From an uncultured delta proteobacterium (GTDB lineage: Bacteria > Myxococcota_A > Polyangia > Polyangiales > Polyangiaceae): 63,558 bases of DNA. Made by a program: the position numbers and the translations under genes. The stretch lies in NCBI GenBank assembly GCA_903892415.1, contig CAITIQ010000333.1, forward strand, positions 1-63,558. The letters run 5' to 3'. Shown piece after piece: positions 8,652 through 17,056 of this stretch. How positions within the stretch are numbered: position 1 is the stretch's first letter; every line of letters begins with the position of its first letter. The notes beneath the pieces were generated by a model. The model saw only the letters and a program-made list of their open reading frames with translations, was not told the DNA's origin and did not search any database.

Positions 8652-9839
8652 ATGAAGATCCACGAATACCAAGCGAAGCAAGTCTTCAGGCGCTATGGCA
8701 TTCCGGTCCCCGAGGGCGAGCCTGCCTTCGACGTCGCCGAAGTGGCCCCCATCGCCAAACGTCTCATCGAAAAGACGGGCAACCCGGTCGTTATCGTCAA
8801 AGCCCAAATCCACGCAGGTGGACGCGGCAAAGGCGGCGGGGTCAAAGTCGCAAAAGGCGGAGCTGAAGAAGCCACCGCCCTCGCGTCGAAGATCCTCGGG
8901 ATGAACCTGATCACCAAACAGACCGGCCCCGAGGGCCAGAAGGTCGGCCGGCTCTACATCGAGCAAGGGCTGGACATCGACAAGGAGTTCTACTTCGCCT
9001 TGCTGGTGGACCGTGAGTCGCGGCGAGTCGCTGTGATCGCCTCTGCCGAAGGAGGCATGGACATCGAGGAGGTGGCGGAAGCCCACCCCGAGAAGCTGCT
9101 CACGCTCCATGTGGACCCGCTGCTCGGCCTCGCGCCCTATCAAATCCGCCAACTGGCGAAGTTCCTCGGCATCAGCGGCAAAGAGACGTCGAGCGCCTTC
9201 GCCAAGTTCGCCGACGGCATCTACAAATGCTTCGTCGGTGAAGACTGCTCCATGGTCGAGGTCAACCCGCTCGTCGTCACCAAGCAAGGCGGCGTCGTCG
9301 CGCTCGACGGCAAAGTGACCTTCGATGACAACGCCGAGTATCGGCACAAAGCCTTGTTCCAAGAGCTTCGCGATCCGGCTGAAGAAGATCCGGTCGAGCT
9401 CGAGGCCAAGAAGGTCGGTCTCAGCTACGTGTCACTCGACGGCAACATTGGTTGTTTGGTGAACGGCGCAGGCCTCGCCATGGCAACGATGGACATCATC
9501 AAGCACTACGGTGGCGAGCCGGCGAACTTCTTGGACGTCGGTGGCGGCGCCTCGCAAGAGCAGGTCACCCAGGCGTTCCGAATGATCCTGTCCAGCTCGC
9601 TGGTCAAAGGAATCTTCGTCAACATCTTCGGCGGCATCATGCGTTGCGACATCATCGCTAACGGCATCGTCGCGGCGAGCAAGGAACTCGGCCTCAAAGT
9701 GCCGCTGGTCGTTCGGCTCGAAGGCACCAATGTCGAACTGGGTCGCAAGATCCTCGACGACAGCGGACTCAAGATTCAGAGCGCGTCATCCATGGCCGAT
9801 GGCGCACAGAAGATCGTCGCTGCCATCCGTGCGGCTTGA
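8652..9839 (+). CDS. sucC: Succinyl-CoA synthetase (ADP-forming) beta subunit
   Basis: 395 residues, close to the usual 388. The protein starts [10 protein letters not shown], the family hallmark. The ATP-grasp domain shows [15 protein letters not shown], and the C-terminal CoA-ligase part shows [28 protein letters not shown] and [15 protein letters not shown]. It catalyses substrate-level phosphorylation coupled to succinyl-CoA to succinate conversion in the TCA cycle, in complex with SucD, encoded 16 bases downstream. No obvious Shine-Dalgarno sequence precedes the ATG. No other TCA gene adjoins. Confidence 0.98.
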   Translation: MKIHEYQAKQVFRRYGIPVPEGEPAFDVAEVAPIAKRLIEKTGNPVVIVKAQIHAGGRGKGGGVKVAKGGAEEATALASKILGMNLITKQTGPEGQKVGRLYIEQGLDIDKEFYFALLVDRESRRVAVIASAEGGMDIEEVAEAHPEKLLTLHVDPLLGLAPYQIRQLAKFLGISGKETSSAFAKFADGIYKCFVGEDCSMVEVNPLVVTKQGGVVALDGKVTFDDNAEYRHKALFQELRDPAEEDPVELEAKKVGLSYVSLDGNIGCLVNGAGLAMATMDIIKHYGGEPANFLDVGGGASQEQVTQAFRMILSSSLVKGIFVNIFGGIMRCDIIANGIVAASKELGLKVPLVVRLEGTNVELGRKILDDSGLKIQSASSMADGAQKIVAAIRAA

Positions 9840-9855
9840 ACGCTGAGGAAATCCG

Positions 9856-10749
9856 ATGAGCATTCTTGTCGACAAGGACACACGAGTCGTTTTTCAGGGA
9901 ATCACCGGTGAGAGCGGGAGCCTTCATGCTCGCGCCTGTCTCGCCTACGGAACGAAGGTCGTCGCTGGCGTGACCCCAGGTCGCGGCGGACAGACCTTCG
10001 AAGAAAAAGTGCCGGTCTTCGACACGGTCGAAGAGTCGGTCAAACAAACGGGCGCCGAGGTCAGCTGCATCTTCGTGCCGCCGGTCGGCGCTGCAGACGC
10101 GATCATCGAGGCCGCTGCGGCCGGTATTCGCCTGGTGATCTGCATCACCGACGGCGTACCGGTGCTCGACATGGTGCGGGTTCGTCGCTTCTTGGAAGGT
10201 CGTTCGACGAAGCTCGTCGGGCCGAACTGTCCCGGGGTGATCACGCCCGGAGACGGCCCCAACTCCACCGGCGGCTGCAAGATCGGCATCATGCCGGGGC
10301 ACATCCACAAGAAGGGTCGCATCGGCGTGCTCTCCAAGTCCGGCACGCTCACCTACGAGGCCGTGGGCCAGCTCTCGGCGCTCGGTATCGGGCAATCGTC
10401 CTGCATCGGTATCGGCGGTGATCCGGTCGGCGGGCTCGACTTCGTTGATTGTCTCGAGCTCTTCAACAAGGATGAAGAGACCGACGGCGTGATCGTGATC
10501 GGCGAAATCGGTGGCAACGCCGAGCAGCGCGCGGCCGCTTGGATCAAGGACAACATGAAGAAGCCCGTGTGCGCCTTCATCGCTGGCCGCACTGCCCCGC
10601 CGGGCAAGCGCATGGGTCACGCCGGCGCCATCATCGCCGGTGGCAAGGGCACCGCCGACGAGAAGATCGCCGCCTTCGAGGCAGCCGGCGTCCGCGTTGC
10701 CCCGTCTCCCGCGGAGATGGGCTCGACGCTGAAGAGCCTGCTGAAGTAA
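9856..10749 (+). CDS. sucD: Succinyl-CoA synthetase alpha subunit
   Basis: 297 residues, typical for SucD. The CoA-binding Rossmann domain includes [15 protein letters not shown] and [11 protein letters not shown]. The phosphohistidine is His255 in RMGHAGAII (equivalent to His246 of the E. coli enzyme). A ribosome site GAGGAA precedes the ATG. It forms the alpha/beta complex with SucC and is in the same transcript, which ends at a strong bidirectional hairpin 16 bases after the stop codon. Confidence 0.98.
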   Translation: MSILVDKDTRVVFQGITGESGSLHARACLAYGTKVVAGVTPGRGGQTFEEKVPVFDTVEESVKQTGAEVSCIFVPPVGAADAIIEAAAAGIRLVICITDGVPVLDMVRVRRFLEGRSTKLVGPNCPGVITPGDGPNSTGGCKIGIMPGHIHKKGRIGVLSKSGTLTYEAVGQLSALGIGQSSCIGIGGDPVGGLDFVDCLELFNKDEETDGVIVIGEIGGNAEQRAAAWIKDNMKKPVCAFIAGRTAPPGKRMGHAGAIIAGGKGTADEKIAAFEAAGVRVAPSPAEMGSTLKSLLK

Positions 10750-10765
10750 TCGGCAGCCACGCCGG

Positions 10766-10806
10766 AACGAGAAAGGGAGGCCCATTCGCCTCCCTTTTTC
10801 GTTTTT
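10766..10806. terminator. Strong intrinsic terminator, probably bidirectional
   Basis: Inverted repeat with 16-base arms (AACGAGAAAGGGAGGC and its near-perfect complement, one mismatch) around a 6-base loop, followed by a run of T on the + strand. The left arm is A-rich, giving T-rich termination on the minus strand as well. It sits between the convergent ends of sucD and the small HDOD-like gene. Confidence 0.92.
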
Positions 10807-10831
10807 GTGCCCGCTGCTCGCGACAACGAAG

Positions 10832-11230
10832 CTACCCCACTCCGCGACCCCCACAACCAGCACGCGGTGACCGCGAAGAGGGCCGCGCGTGGGGGCTTTG
10901 CATGACATGTGCGATGCGCTGCTCCTCGAGGTCGGCCTTCAAGATGGTGAGGTCCTCCAGATACTGAAGCAGCACCTCCCCAAGCCCGCGGTTGCCCAAC
11001 ACAGCGAGGGCAAAGCGGAGGTCCATCACGTCGCGGCCGGGTCGCGATATCTCGGCCGCGGCCAAGATGCGATTGCCCAACGACGGTAGCCGAGCGCAGT
11101 ACTCCTTCAGCTGATGAATTCCCGCCGCAGGGTCATTGAGCGCGCCGAGAATTCCGTGAAGGGCAGCGAGGTGGTGCAGATCCTCGGGTTGAGGGTCGAG
11201 AATGGGCGGCGGTCGCACCGAAGACTTCAC
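10832..11230 (-). CDS. Small stand-alone HDOD-like protein
   Basis: 132 residues with a GTG start. Residues about 22-95 follow the start of an HDOD helical domain: LAALHGILGALNDPAAG, then CARLPSLGNRILAAAEI and LRFALAVLGNRGLGEVLLQY, which correspond to the LP..LL..LNDP, DP.L..RLL..AN and AL..LG...L patterns of HDOD signalling proteins. A full HDOD domain is about 200 residues, so only the first part is present. The tail is Arg/Gly-rich and low complexity, and its reading into the terminator region makes the true C-terminus less certain. It converges with sucCD. A role in signalling is inferred only. Confidence 0.6.
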   Translation of the reverse strand: MKSSVRPPPILDPQPEDLHHLAALHGILGALNDPAAGIHQLKEYCARLPSLGNRILAAAEISRPGRDVMDLRFALAVLGNRGLGEVLLQYLEDLTILKADLEEQRIAHVMQSPHARPSSRSPRAGCGGRGVG

Positions 11231-11290
11231 AAGGGAATCAACGGTGCAACGGGCCTAAGACTCGAGGAAAAAATTTAGCGAAGACCAACG

Positions 11291-12361
11291 TCAGACGGGC
11301 GACAACCAGCCGAACGTATCGGGACCAAGCCCACGCTGGATCTTGGAGATGCGATCGTAGAGACCGAGCGCTAGCTCACCTGGCTTTCCACCGCCAATCT
11401 CGAGCTTCCGGTCGCCAAAGGCGAGTTCAGCCACGGGGCTCACGACCGCAGCCGTGCCCGAGCCGAAGACCTCACGCAGGGTGCCCTTCTCCGAGGCTTC
11501 GAATAGCTCCGCTGTGGAGATCGCGCGCTCCTCCACCTGCACGCCGAACTCGGGCGCGAGCTTGATGATCGAATCGCGGGTGACGCCCGAGAGAATGCTG
11601 TCCGATAGCGCCGGGGTAATCAGCTTGTCACCGATCACCACGAACAGGTTCATCGTGCCCACCTCTTCAACGAAGGCGTGCTCCTTGGCGTCCATCCACA
11701 ACACCTGGTCGTAGCCGGCCTTCTTGGCGTTCACAGCCGCGAGCAAACTCGCAGCGTAGTTCGCACCGGCCTTCGTCGCACCGAGCCCGCCGCGAGCTGC
11801 ACGCACGTGGTCACGCTCCACCCAGATGCGCACCGGCTTGAGCGAATCCCCGCCGTAGTAGGAGCCCACCGGCGATGCGATCACGAAGAACAGATAGTGG
11901 TTCGACGGGCGAACGCCGAGAAACGCTTCCGTGGCGATGATCGTCGGTCGCAGGTAGAGGGCAGTCCCCGGCGAGCTCGGAATCCAGCTGTCCTCGAGCT
12001 TGACGAACTCGCGAACCAACGCCACAAAATCTGCTTCCTCGAGCGCGGGCATACACAGCCGGGCGGCGCCTTGCTGCATGCGTCGTGCATGCGCATCGGG
12101 TCGGAACAAGGCGACCCCACCGTTGGGCTGCCTGTACGCCTTGAGCCCCTCGAACATGGCTTGGCCGTAGTGAAGAACGCAAGCCGCTGGGTCGAGCGCG
12201 AGGGCTTCGTACGGCTGCAGTCGAGCATCATGCCAAGCCTGCTCGACCGACCAATCCACCGAAAGCATGTGATCGGTGAAATACTTACCGAAGCTCAGCT
12301 CTGAATCCGGGGGGCGCTTCTTGGGCGTTTCCGTCTTCTTGGTGCGAATCGAGAGCGTCAT
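11291..12361 (-). CDS. ilvE: Branched-chain amino acid aminotransferase
   Basis: 356 residues, class IV PLP-dependent aminotransferase of the longer BCAT type II group. The N-terminus shows SFGKYFTDHMLSVDW, then LHYGQAMFEGLKAYR. The Schiff-base lysine is Lys197 in GATKAGANYAAS, and WMDAKEHAFVEEVGTMN and LSGVTRDSIIKLA complete the active site. It performs the last step of Leu, Ile and Val synthesis (or the first of degradation) using 2-oxoglutarate/Glu. A good ribosome site (AAGGGA) lies 7 bases before the ATG. It stands alone; upstream is a long repeat-rich intergenic region, and I saw no leader peptide rich in branched-chain codons. Confidence 0.95.
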   Translation of the reverse strand: MTLSIRTKKTETPKKRPPDSELSFGKYFTDHMLSVDWSVEQAWHDARLQPYEALALDPAACVLHYGQAMFEGLKAYRQPNGGVALFRPDAHARRMQQGAARLCMPALEEADFVALVREFVKLEDSWIPSSPGTALYLRPTIIATEAFLGVRPSNHYLFFVIASPVGSYYGGDSLKPVRIWVERDHVRAARGGLGATKAGANYAASLLAAVNAKKAGYDQVLWMDAKEHAFVEEVGTMNLFVVIGDKLITPALSDSILSGVTRDSIIKLAPEFGVQVEERAISTAELFEASEKGTLREVFGSGTAAVVSPVAELAFGDRKLEIGGGKPGELALGLYDRISKIQRGLGPDTFGWLSPV

Positions 12362-12806
12362 GCGTTGTTCCCTTGTGAGTGGGGGTGACCCGAAAGGGAG
12401 CGTTTAACCGGGACTGCGCGAGGTGGTAACCCCAATCCGCAATCGGGTACACATCGCGTGCACGCGACCCCACACAGACGTGTTCGGCCTTGCCGCCCAA
12501 GCCCGTGTGTGGTTGCTCACGGGGCTTGTCGACCTCGGGAGGCTGCTCTCCGCGCAGTGCCGAAGTCGAAACAGGTCGCTTAGCGCGAAAGGGCTCTCGT
12601 TGCTTGCCCCACGCGGGCGTGGGGCCCCGCGCAACGAGAGAGCTAAAGATTCAATTCTCTGGGCGCGCTGCGCTCAGCTGGTCGACTTCGGCACTGCGCG
12701 GAGAGCGGCCTCCCGAGTCTTCGCGCTGAGGGTTATTCGGAACAGAGAGCGTCCTACCGAGTCTTCGCGCTAGTGGGTTATTCGGAGCGGCCTCGCGAGT
12801 CCCGCG
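12362..12806. other. Gene-free 445-base region between ilvE and the pirin gene
   Basis: No credible gene on either strand. The part nearest ilvE holds its ribosome site and a hairpin at about 12499-12528 (AAGCCCGTG pairing with CACGGGGCTT). The rest is occupied by the nested inverted repeat at 12534-12717 and a tandem degenerate repeat that runs into the 3' end of the pirin gene. Because both flanking genes are on the minus strand, the region is the downstream part of pirin and the upstream leader of ilvE. Confidence 0.8.
12534..12717. repeat. Nested inverted repeat (36-base arms, internal hairpins)
   Basis: The arms 12534-12569 and 12682-12717 are complementary at 35 of 36 positions (core CTCTCCGCGCAGTGCCGAAG). 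Inside, 12594-12603 (CTCTCGTTGC) pairs with 12631-12640, and CCCCACGC at 12607-12614 pairs with 12617-12624. The whole can fold as one long branched stem. It carries no open reading frame of note. It could be a mobile palindromic element, a structured RNA or a strong terminator for the pirin transcript. Confidence 0.9.
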
Positions 12807-12821
12807 CTAGGTGGCTTTTTC
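12702..12821. repeat. Three tandem degenerate ~40-base units reaching into the pirin stop codon
   Basis: The phrase CGAGTCTTCGCGCT followed by GGGTTATTCGG occurs at 12714-12740 and again at 12758-12785. A weaker third copy (CGAGTCCCGCGCTAGGTGG, then CTTTTTCG) covers 12794-12821, including the pirin stop codon. Each is preceded by a GAGCGgcCT-like block. The first unit overlaps the right arm of the large inverted repeat, so the left arm is in effect an inverted copy of the same unit. Confidence 0.75.
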
Positions 12822-13919
12822 GATGCGGCCGTCGGCGTGCCGCGCGAAGCGCTCGTTGCTGTCGTGCACCGGGTCGTGTTTCGGCCAGGGCCAACCGCCG
12901 AATCGAGTCGACTGATAGTCCTCGTACGCCTTCCGGATTTCAGCTTCGGTGTTCATCACAAACGGCCCACGCTTCGCGACGGCCTCACCAACCGGCATGG
13001 CCGAGAGCACCAGCACCTCTGTCTCGCTCGGGCCGTTGACCAAAGCAGCTGCGGCATCCCCGATCAGCTCCACCGCGGAATGCGAATCGAAGTTGCGCGT
13101 GCCCACCGTGAGCGAGCTGCCTTGAAAGAAGTAGAGCATGCGGTTGCAGCCCGCCTTGCCAGCGGGCAACACCAAACGTGCGCCCGGCGCCATTTTGAGC
13201 GTGTAAATGGTCACGTCATGGCTCGGATCGGCGGCCCAGGATTTGGGCGGGGGGGTCGCGGCGATCGACTTCTCGAACGAGCCGGCAATGACCGTGACCT
13301 CGACGGCTTTGCCCGCCTCGTCCAGCAGCGTCACCTTCGGAATCACGTCGCGCCACAACATCGAGAAGTTCGGGGCCGTCATCTTCTCGCGCGCCGGCAG
13401 ATTGAGCCAAATCTGAAATAGCTCGAGCGGGTTCGGCCCACCGACCTCGAGCAGCGGAAACATCTCCGCGTGCACGATGCCCGAGCCCGCGGTCAACCAT
13501 TGCACATCGCCACCGCCGTAGCGCGCCGCAGCGCCCAACGAATCGGCATGATCGACCAGCCCCTGCCGTACGATGGTGACCGTCTCGAAGCCGCGGTGCG
13601 GGTGCTGCGGAAAGCCAGGTACCTGAGAGCCGTGGTACATGCTCCAGCCGTCCTTCGCCTCGAAGTCACTGCCGATATTGCGGCCCTCGAGCGAGGCCTG
13701 CGGACCGAAAGCGCCGTTGCCCGCCGGGTAGGCGTCATTGTGGTGCGCGCAAAACAGGAACGGGTCCAGCGTCTTCCAAAGGAAGCCGAGCGGCGCCACC
13801 GACTTCACGACGTCCTGTGCCGGCGCGGTGCTCAACGAAGCCCCGCGCGAGGCCTCGCTCCCGCAAGACAGGATCACAGGAAGAGAAGCGATCGTATGCA
13901 GCGCCGTCCGACGTTCCAT
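12807..13919 (-). CDS. Pirin-family cupin lipoprotein
   Basis: About 370 residues from the ATG at 13919, which gives a signal peptide with a lipobox ILSC (Cys19). A longer frame starting at 14030 would bury this signal, so I reject it. The pirin core has HPHRGFETVT and GSGIVHAEMFP, supplying the His/His/His/Glu metal ligands, followed by the second cupin domain and a C-terminal KHDPVHD segment. Pirins bind iron and some act as quercetin dioxygenases or redox sensors. Most are cytoplasmic, so a lipidated exported pirin is uncommon. The stop codon falls in the tandem repeat described at 12702-12821. Confidence 0.85.
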   Translation of the reverse strand: MERRTALHTIASLPVILSCGSEASRGASLSTAPAQDVVKSVAPLGFLWKTLDPFLFCAHHNDAYPAGNGAFGPQASLEGRNIGSDFEAKDGWSMYHGSQVPGFPQHPHRGFETVTIVRQGLVDHADSLGAAARYGGGDVQWLTAGSGIVHAEMFPLLEVGGPNPLELFQIWLNLPAREKMTAPNFSMLWRDVIPKVTLLDEAGKAVEVTVIAGSFEKSIAATPPPKSWAADPSHDVTIYTLKMAPGARLVLPAGKAGCNRMLYFFQGSSLTVGTRNFDSHSAVELIGDAAAALVNGPSETEVLVLSAMPVGEAVAKRGPFVMNTEAEIRKAYEDYQSTRFGGWPWPKHDPVHDSNERFARHADGRIEKAT

Positions 13920-14072
13920 GTCTTCGCAAGATAGCCCAAGCTCGACCGAGGTTTGCCGTTCTGGCAGCCGAAGCCGCTGGAACACTGAGGTGCGCGACAA
14001 AGCTTCAAAGCGCAGCGCCGCTGGAATCAAGCCGTGGACGCGGCTGCTGATGGCTCAGTCCGAAGGAGCCCC

Positions 14073-14663
14073 ATGAAATCGCTGATCGTCGTTTCGCTCG
14101 CCCTAGCCGCCTGCGCCCCCGTACCTCCGCCCATGCCCAACGTCGGCAGTTCCGACCGAGTGCCTAGCAAAACCATGAACCTTCGCGTTGCAGTCGAAGA
14201 CCTCGATGGGACCCCCGTCGCCGCCACAGAGACGGCGGTGCAGCTGCTCTCACCGAGCACCTTCTCGGCCCGTTCGCGCGACGGCGGCGAGGTTGCGGTG
14301 GAGGTGTTTCTCGAGTCGGAAACTACGGGCGGCGGAGCTGGAGCCACTGCCCCAAACCGCTATCTCCTCAACATGAAGCTCTCCGAAACAGGCGACAATG
14401 GGGAGCAAGTCTCCTGGCGCCCTTCGCTCGCTGTGGTCGAGGACACCGAGTCCCTGTCCACCATCACCTGGGGCTCTGCGGGCCGGCGCATCCGGGTCAT
14501 GCTCTCGGAGAAGGTTCTGCCCGTGGCCACCGCCGAGCCCACGCCACCCCTCGTTGAAACACTGGCCGCCGGGAACGCGCCTGCAGCTGCAGACACCTCA
14601 TCGGCTCTCGAAGCAGCGGCCTCGCCCGAAGGGAGCGGCGAGATCGCGGCCGAGGCACCGTGA
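14073..14663 (+). CDS. Small predicted lipoprotein
   Basis: 196 residues. The signal peptide MKSLIVVSLALAAC gives lipidation at Cys14. The ATG at 14073 has a good ribosome site (AAGGAG), and the upstream in-frame ATG at 14034 would disrupt the signal peptide. The middle (NLRVAVEDLDGTPVAATE and following) looks like a beta-sandwich, perhaps a carboxypeptidase-regulatory-like fold. The C-terminal 50 residues are Ala/Glu/Pro-rich and low complexity. No family recognised. It is divergent from the pirin lipoprotein and converges with a metallo-hydrolase gene 10 bases away. Confidence 0.75.
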   Translation: MKSLIVVSLALAACAPVPPPMPNVGSSDRVPSKTMNLRVAVEDLDGTPVAATETAVQLLSPSTFSARSRDGGEVAVEVFLESETTGGGAGATAPNRYLLNMKLSETGDNGEQVSWRPSLAVVEDTESLSTITWGSAGRRIRVMLSEKVLPVATAEPTPPLVETLAAGNAPAAADTSSALEAAASPEGSGEIAAEAP

Positions 14664-14673
14664 TCGCCCGTGC

Positions 14674-15603
14674 TTAGCGCAAACCCAGCTGACCACCAAT
14701 GGGCACGACATGCACGCGCGCTGGCCCCACGCCAGCGCGCGCCATAGCGGCCTCGAGCACCGAAACAGCGTATCCCGGCGCATCGACGCCATGGGCGAAG
14801 GTGTCGTAGTGAATCGGCAACATGTGTTTGGCGCCCAAGTCGATGAAGGCCTGCAACGCCTCTTCACCGTCCACATGCGTCGCGCGAGCAAATGAGTCGG
14901 GCTCCACCGGCGCAATCGGAAGGATCGCCAGATCGATCGACGGGAAGCGCTTGGCCGTGGCGAGGAACGCCTGCTGATCGTAAGCGGTATCCCCACCGAA
15001 GTAGACGGTGAGACCGTGATACTCGATCACCCAGGCTGTTGCGCTGCGGCGCATCCAGGCCGCATCGGCGCCATAACGGAACCCAGGGTGTTTGACGGGT
15101 ACGGCGGTGACCCGCAATTCGCCTTCAGCAACGGTCTCAAAGCGCCTGACCTCCTCCGTACGAAAGCGATAATTAGGCACATAAACAAGGCCCGACTCAG
15201 GCACGAGCAAGCGCCTTATCCGGGACTCCAGCAAGTCCAGCGAGCCGAGCGAAAGGTGGTCGACGTGCATATGAGAGACCAACGCCACGTCGATCGCTGG
15301 AAGATCGCCTGCAGCGATTCCTGGCTCCACAAGCCGCCTGGAGAAGCCTGCTCCTACGGTCTCGGTGAATACAGGGTCCGTCAATACCCACTTATCGTCG
15401 AGCTGGAGCAATACGGTTGCATGCCCTACCCAAAGCGCGGCCAACCGGACATCGCGGCGCGCAGGGTCGCTGATGCGATTGGGCACCGCACGCGGCTGAG
15501 TCGCCAGCGCGCCCACGTTGCGCTCGAGGATCTGCGACCAAACACAACCCGCCCCCACCAGGAAAAGGGCGGCCAAGAGGCCCACCAAGCTACCCGGCTT
15601 CAA
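14674..15603 (-). CDS. Metallo-beta-lactamase-fold hydrolase, UlaG/NAPE-PLD-like, predicted lipoprotein
   Basis: 309 residues with a TTG start. A signal peptide with lipobox VGAGC (Cys20) predicts a lipid-anchored periplasmic enzyme. The metal site is HMHVDH at residues 111-116, with LWVGHATVLLQLDDKWVLTD before it and VYFGGDTAYD and LPIHYDTFAHG after it, the order seen in the UlaG/NAPE-phospholipase-D-like group. Phospholipid-derived amides or lactones are possible substrates, but none can be chosen from sequence. Its TTG overlaps the stop codon of the upstream gene (TTGA), so it ends a three-gene operon. Confidence 0.88.
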   Translation of the reverse strand: MKPGSLVGLLAALFLVGAGCVWSQILERNVGALATQPRAVPNRISDPARRDVRLAALWVGHATVLLQLDDKWVLTDPVFTETVGAGFSRRLVEPGIAAGDLPAIDVALVSHMHVDHLSLGSLDLLESRIRRLLVPESGLVYVPNYRFRTEEVRRFETVAEGELRVTAVPVKHPGFRYGADAAWMRRSATAWVIEYHGLTVYFGGDTAYDQQAFLATAKRFPSIDLAILPIAPVEPDSFARATHVDGEEALQAFIDLGAKHMLPIHYDTFAHGVDAPGYAVSVLEAAMARAGVGPARVHVVPIGGQLGLR

Positions 15604-16175
15604 AAGTAACGCAGCCTCAAGGTCGCCATGGTTGCAGCGCGGGCCGAAGGAGACAGGGCGTGGGAGAGCTGCAACCCCAGAATCCCGAACAAGCCGTAAA
15701 CTCCAACCTCCCCTGCTACAGCACTGGTCCCGGCGACCTCTTGGAAAGATACTCCCAAAGAGCTACTCAACATTTCACCGTGCTCGAGTAACGGGAAATA
15801 GGCTCGCAGCCCGGGCCGCAAAATAACACTCGTATGCTCGAGGAAGAGCACCTCGGGTGAGGCATAGAACTCAAGCGAACCGCCATACCTGAGATTGGGT
15901 TCAACGACGAACGCACGCAGCCCCAAAACCTTGTTGTTGGCGGACCAGGAGTAGAGCAGCGGAGTTAGCTGCCACGCCAATCCGAAGTAGACGCGCTCTT
16001 GATCCAAGACCAGGGCTGGACTGGGGATTGCCTGGGTTGCCAGCCAAAACGCAGTGGGAAAAGGGAACGTGGTCGGAGGTTCAAACGGTGCTGGCTCACT
16101 CGGCTCCGCGAGCGCAATCCCCGGTAGCAAGCAGCTAACGCAAACCAGCGCCTGTGCTCGTGCCCTCCAAGCCAT
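15600..16175 (-). CDS. Hypothetical exported protein, probable outer-membrane beta-barrel
   Basis: 191 residues. The signal peptide ends near GIALA (residues 19-23). Alternating hydrophobic residues in segments such as LRAFVVEPNLRYGGSLEFYA and the C-terminal end ATLRLRYF (terminal Phe) are typical of outer-membrane barrels. No family recognised. It lies 3 bases after the membrane-protein frame upstream and overlaps the metallo-hydrolase start downstream by 4 bases. Co-occurrence suggests the three act in the same envelope process. Confidence 0.7.
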   Translation of the reverse strand: MAWRARAQALVCVSCLLPGIALAEPSEPAPFEPPTTFPFPTAFWLATQAIPSPALVLDQERVYFGLAWQLTPLLYSWSANNKVLGLRAFVVEPNLRYGGSLEFYASPEVLFLEHTSVILRPGLRAYFPLLEHGEMLSSSLGVSFQEVAGTSAVAGEVGVYGLFGILGLQLSHALSPSARAATMATLRLRYF

Positions 16176-16178
16176 GGG

Positions 16179-16956
16179 CTAGAAGCTCGACTTACCCGAG
16201 AACGCCTGCTGCAGCGTCAACCCGGCCAGCCCAAGGTGAAGAGCCAGTACCACAGCGAATAGCCCCGTACTCAACGCAGGAGACCGAACCGCGCCCAAGA
16301 GGCTGGCAAAGAGCGGCAGGGTCTGGAGCGAATGCAGGCCAAGGAAATGCGGGACTCTGAGGTCGCCATACTTCGTGCTCCAATTGAGTAGCGGCAGTCC
16401 TGAACCGCCGTCAACGCCACCGACCGAGTGCTGGAGCCGACCGCCCATCCCGAAGCCTGATACCGACCAAGAAAAGCCAAAGCCCCGCGCACCATGCAGC
16501 TCGCAGCAGCGGAGCCCAAGGTAGGCCATCCGCTCCAAGCAACGGGCGCACGGTCGCCAGCCCCGCGACCACGAGCATTGTTAGGGTGGTCACGACAATC
16601 GCTAGGACCATCATCCGCCAGATCGCCGCATTGAACGCCCCCGCCAGATTGAAGTGCGAAGTGGTTCCGCGCAACGCCTGTGTGACGATCCCAACCATCT
16701 CGAGCACCATGGTAACCGCGAGCAGCCAAGCGATGACGGCTTTGCTGCCCCTATCAATCGACAGGGCCGGGACCACGATCGCCATCGACCCCAGATAGAT
16801 TGCGATGGATAAACCAAACTTCATTGGCTTGGCCGCCGGGTGAACCCCTAACAGCGGGGGAGCCGGAACCGCGTGGGCAACCAAACAAACCAGGCCCACC
16901 GCAAGGTGCAGCAAGGCAACCCAAGCCAATAGACGCCCTTCGCTCGTGAGGTTCAT
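16179..16956 (-). pseudogene. Multi-pass membrane protein gene, apparently frameshifted near 16410-16445
   Basis: Two overlapping frames appear to be halves of one protein of about 258 residues. The 5' part (16956 to 16411) begins MNLTSEGRLLAWVALLHLAVG and has about five hydrophobic segments, then ends in an unlikely tail [13 protein letters not shown]. The other frame (ending at 16179) continues with [20 protein letters not shown], then [17 protein letters not shown] and two more hydrophobic segments. The arrangement of DGGxGLP, WSTxxGDLRxxHFxGLH fits the end of a single membrane protein as I recall it in other bacteria. A one-base change around 16410-16445 would join them. A sequencing error or a true recent inactivation are both possible. 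Confidence 0.65.
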
Positions 16957-16985
16957 ACGCTGATGTCCACTTGCACCATTTGCTA

Positions 16986-17000
16986 GTTCTATTATAGAAC
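16986..17000. promoter_or_regulatory. Perfect palindrome GTTCTAT-T-ATAGAAC, candidate operator
   Basis: A 7+1+7 perfect palindrome in the 100-base divergent gap between the membrane-protein gene (start 16956) and the DUF4397 lipoprotein (start 17057). It contains the -10-like TATTAT and lies in the expected promoter region of both genes. A regulator of the HxlR family is encoded 1 kb away and is a reasonable candidate binder, but that link is inference. Confidence 0.6.
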
Positions 17001-17056
17001 CCTATGTCAGACAAGGACCATCTCGTCTTTGCGAATTTTCTACAAGGAGCGTCTTC

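Noticed and set aside
9769..10908. Open frame of 379 codons opposite sucD
   Set aside because: SucD is certain; the opposing frame crosses the terminator and shows no family features.
12404..12634. Possible leader peptide of ilvE on the minus strand
   Set aside because: The frame is not rich in Leu, Ile or Val codons and has no ribosome site.
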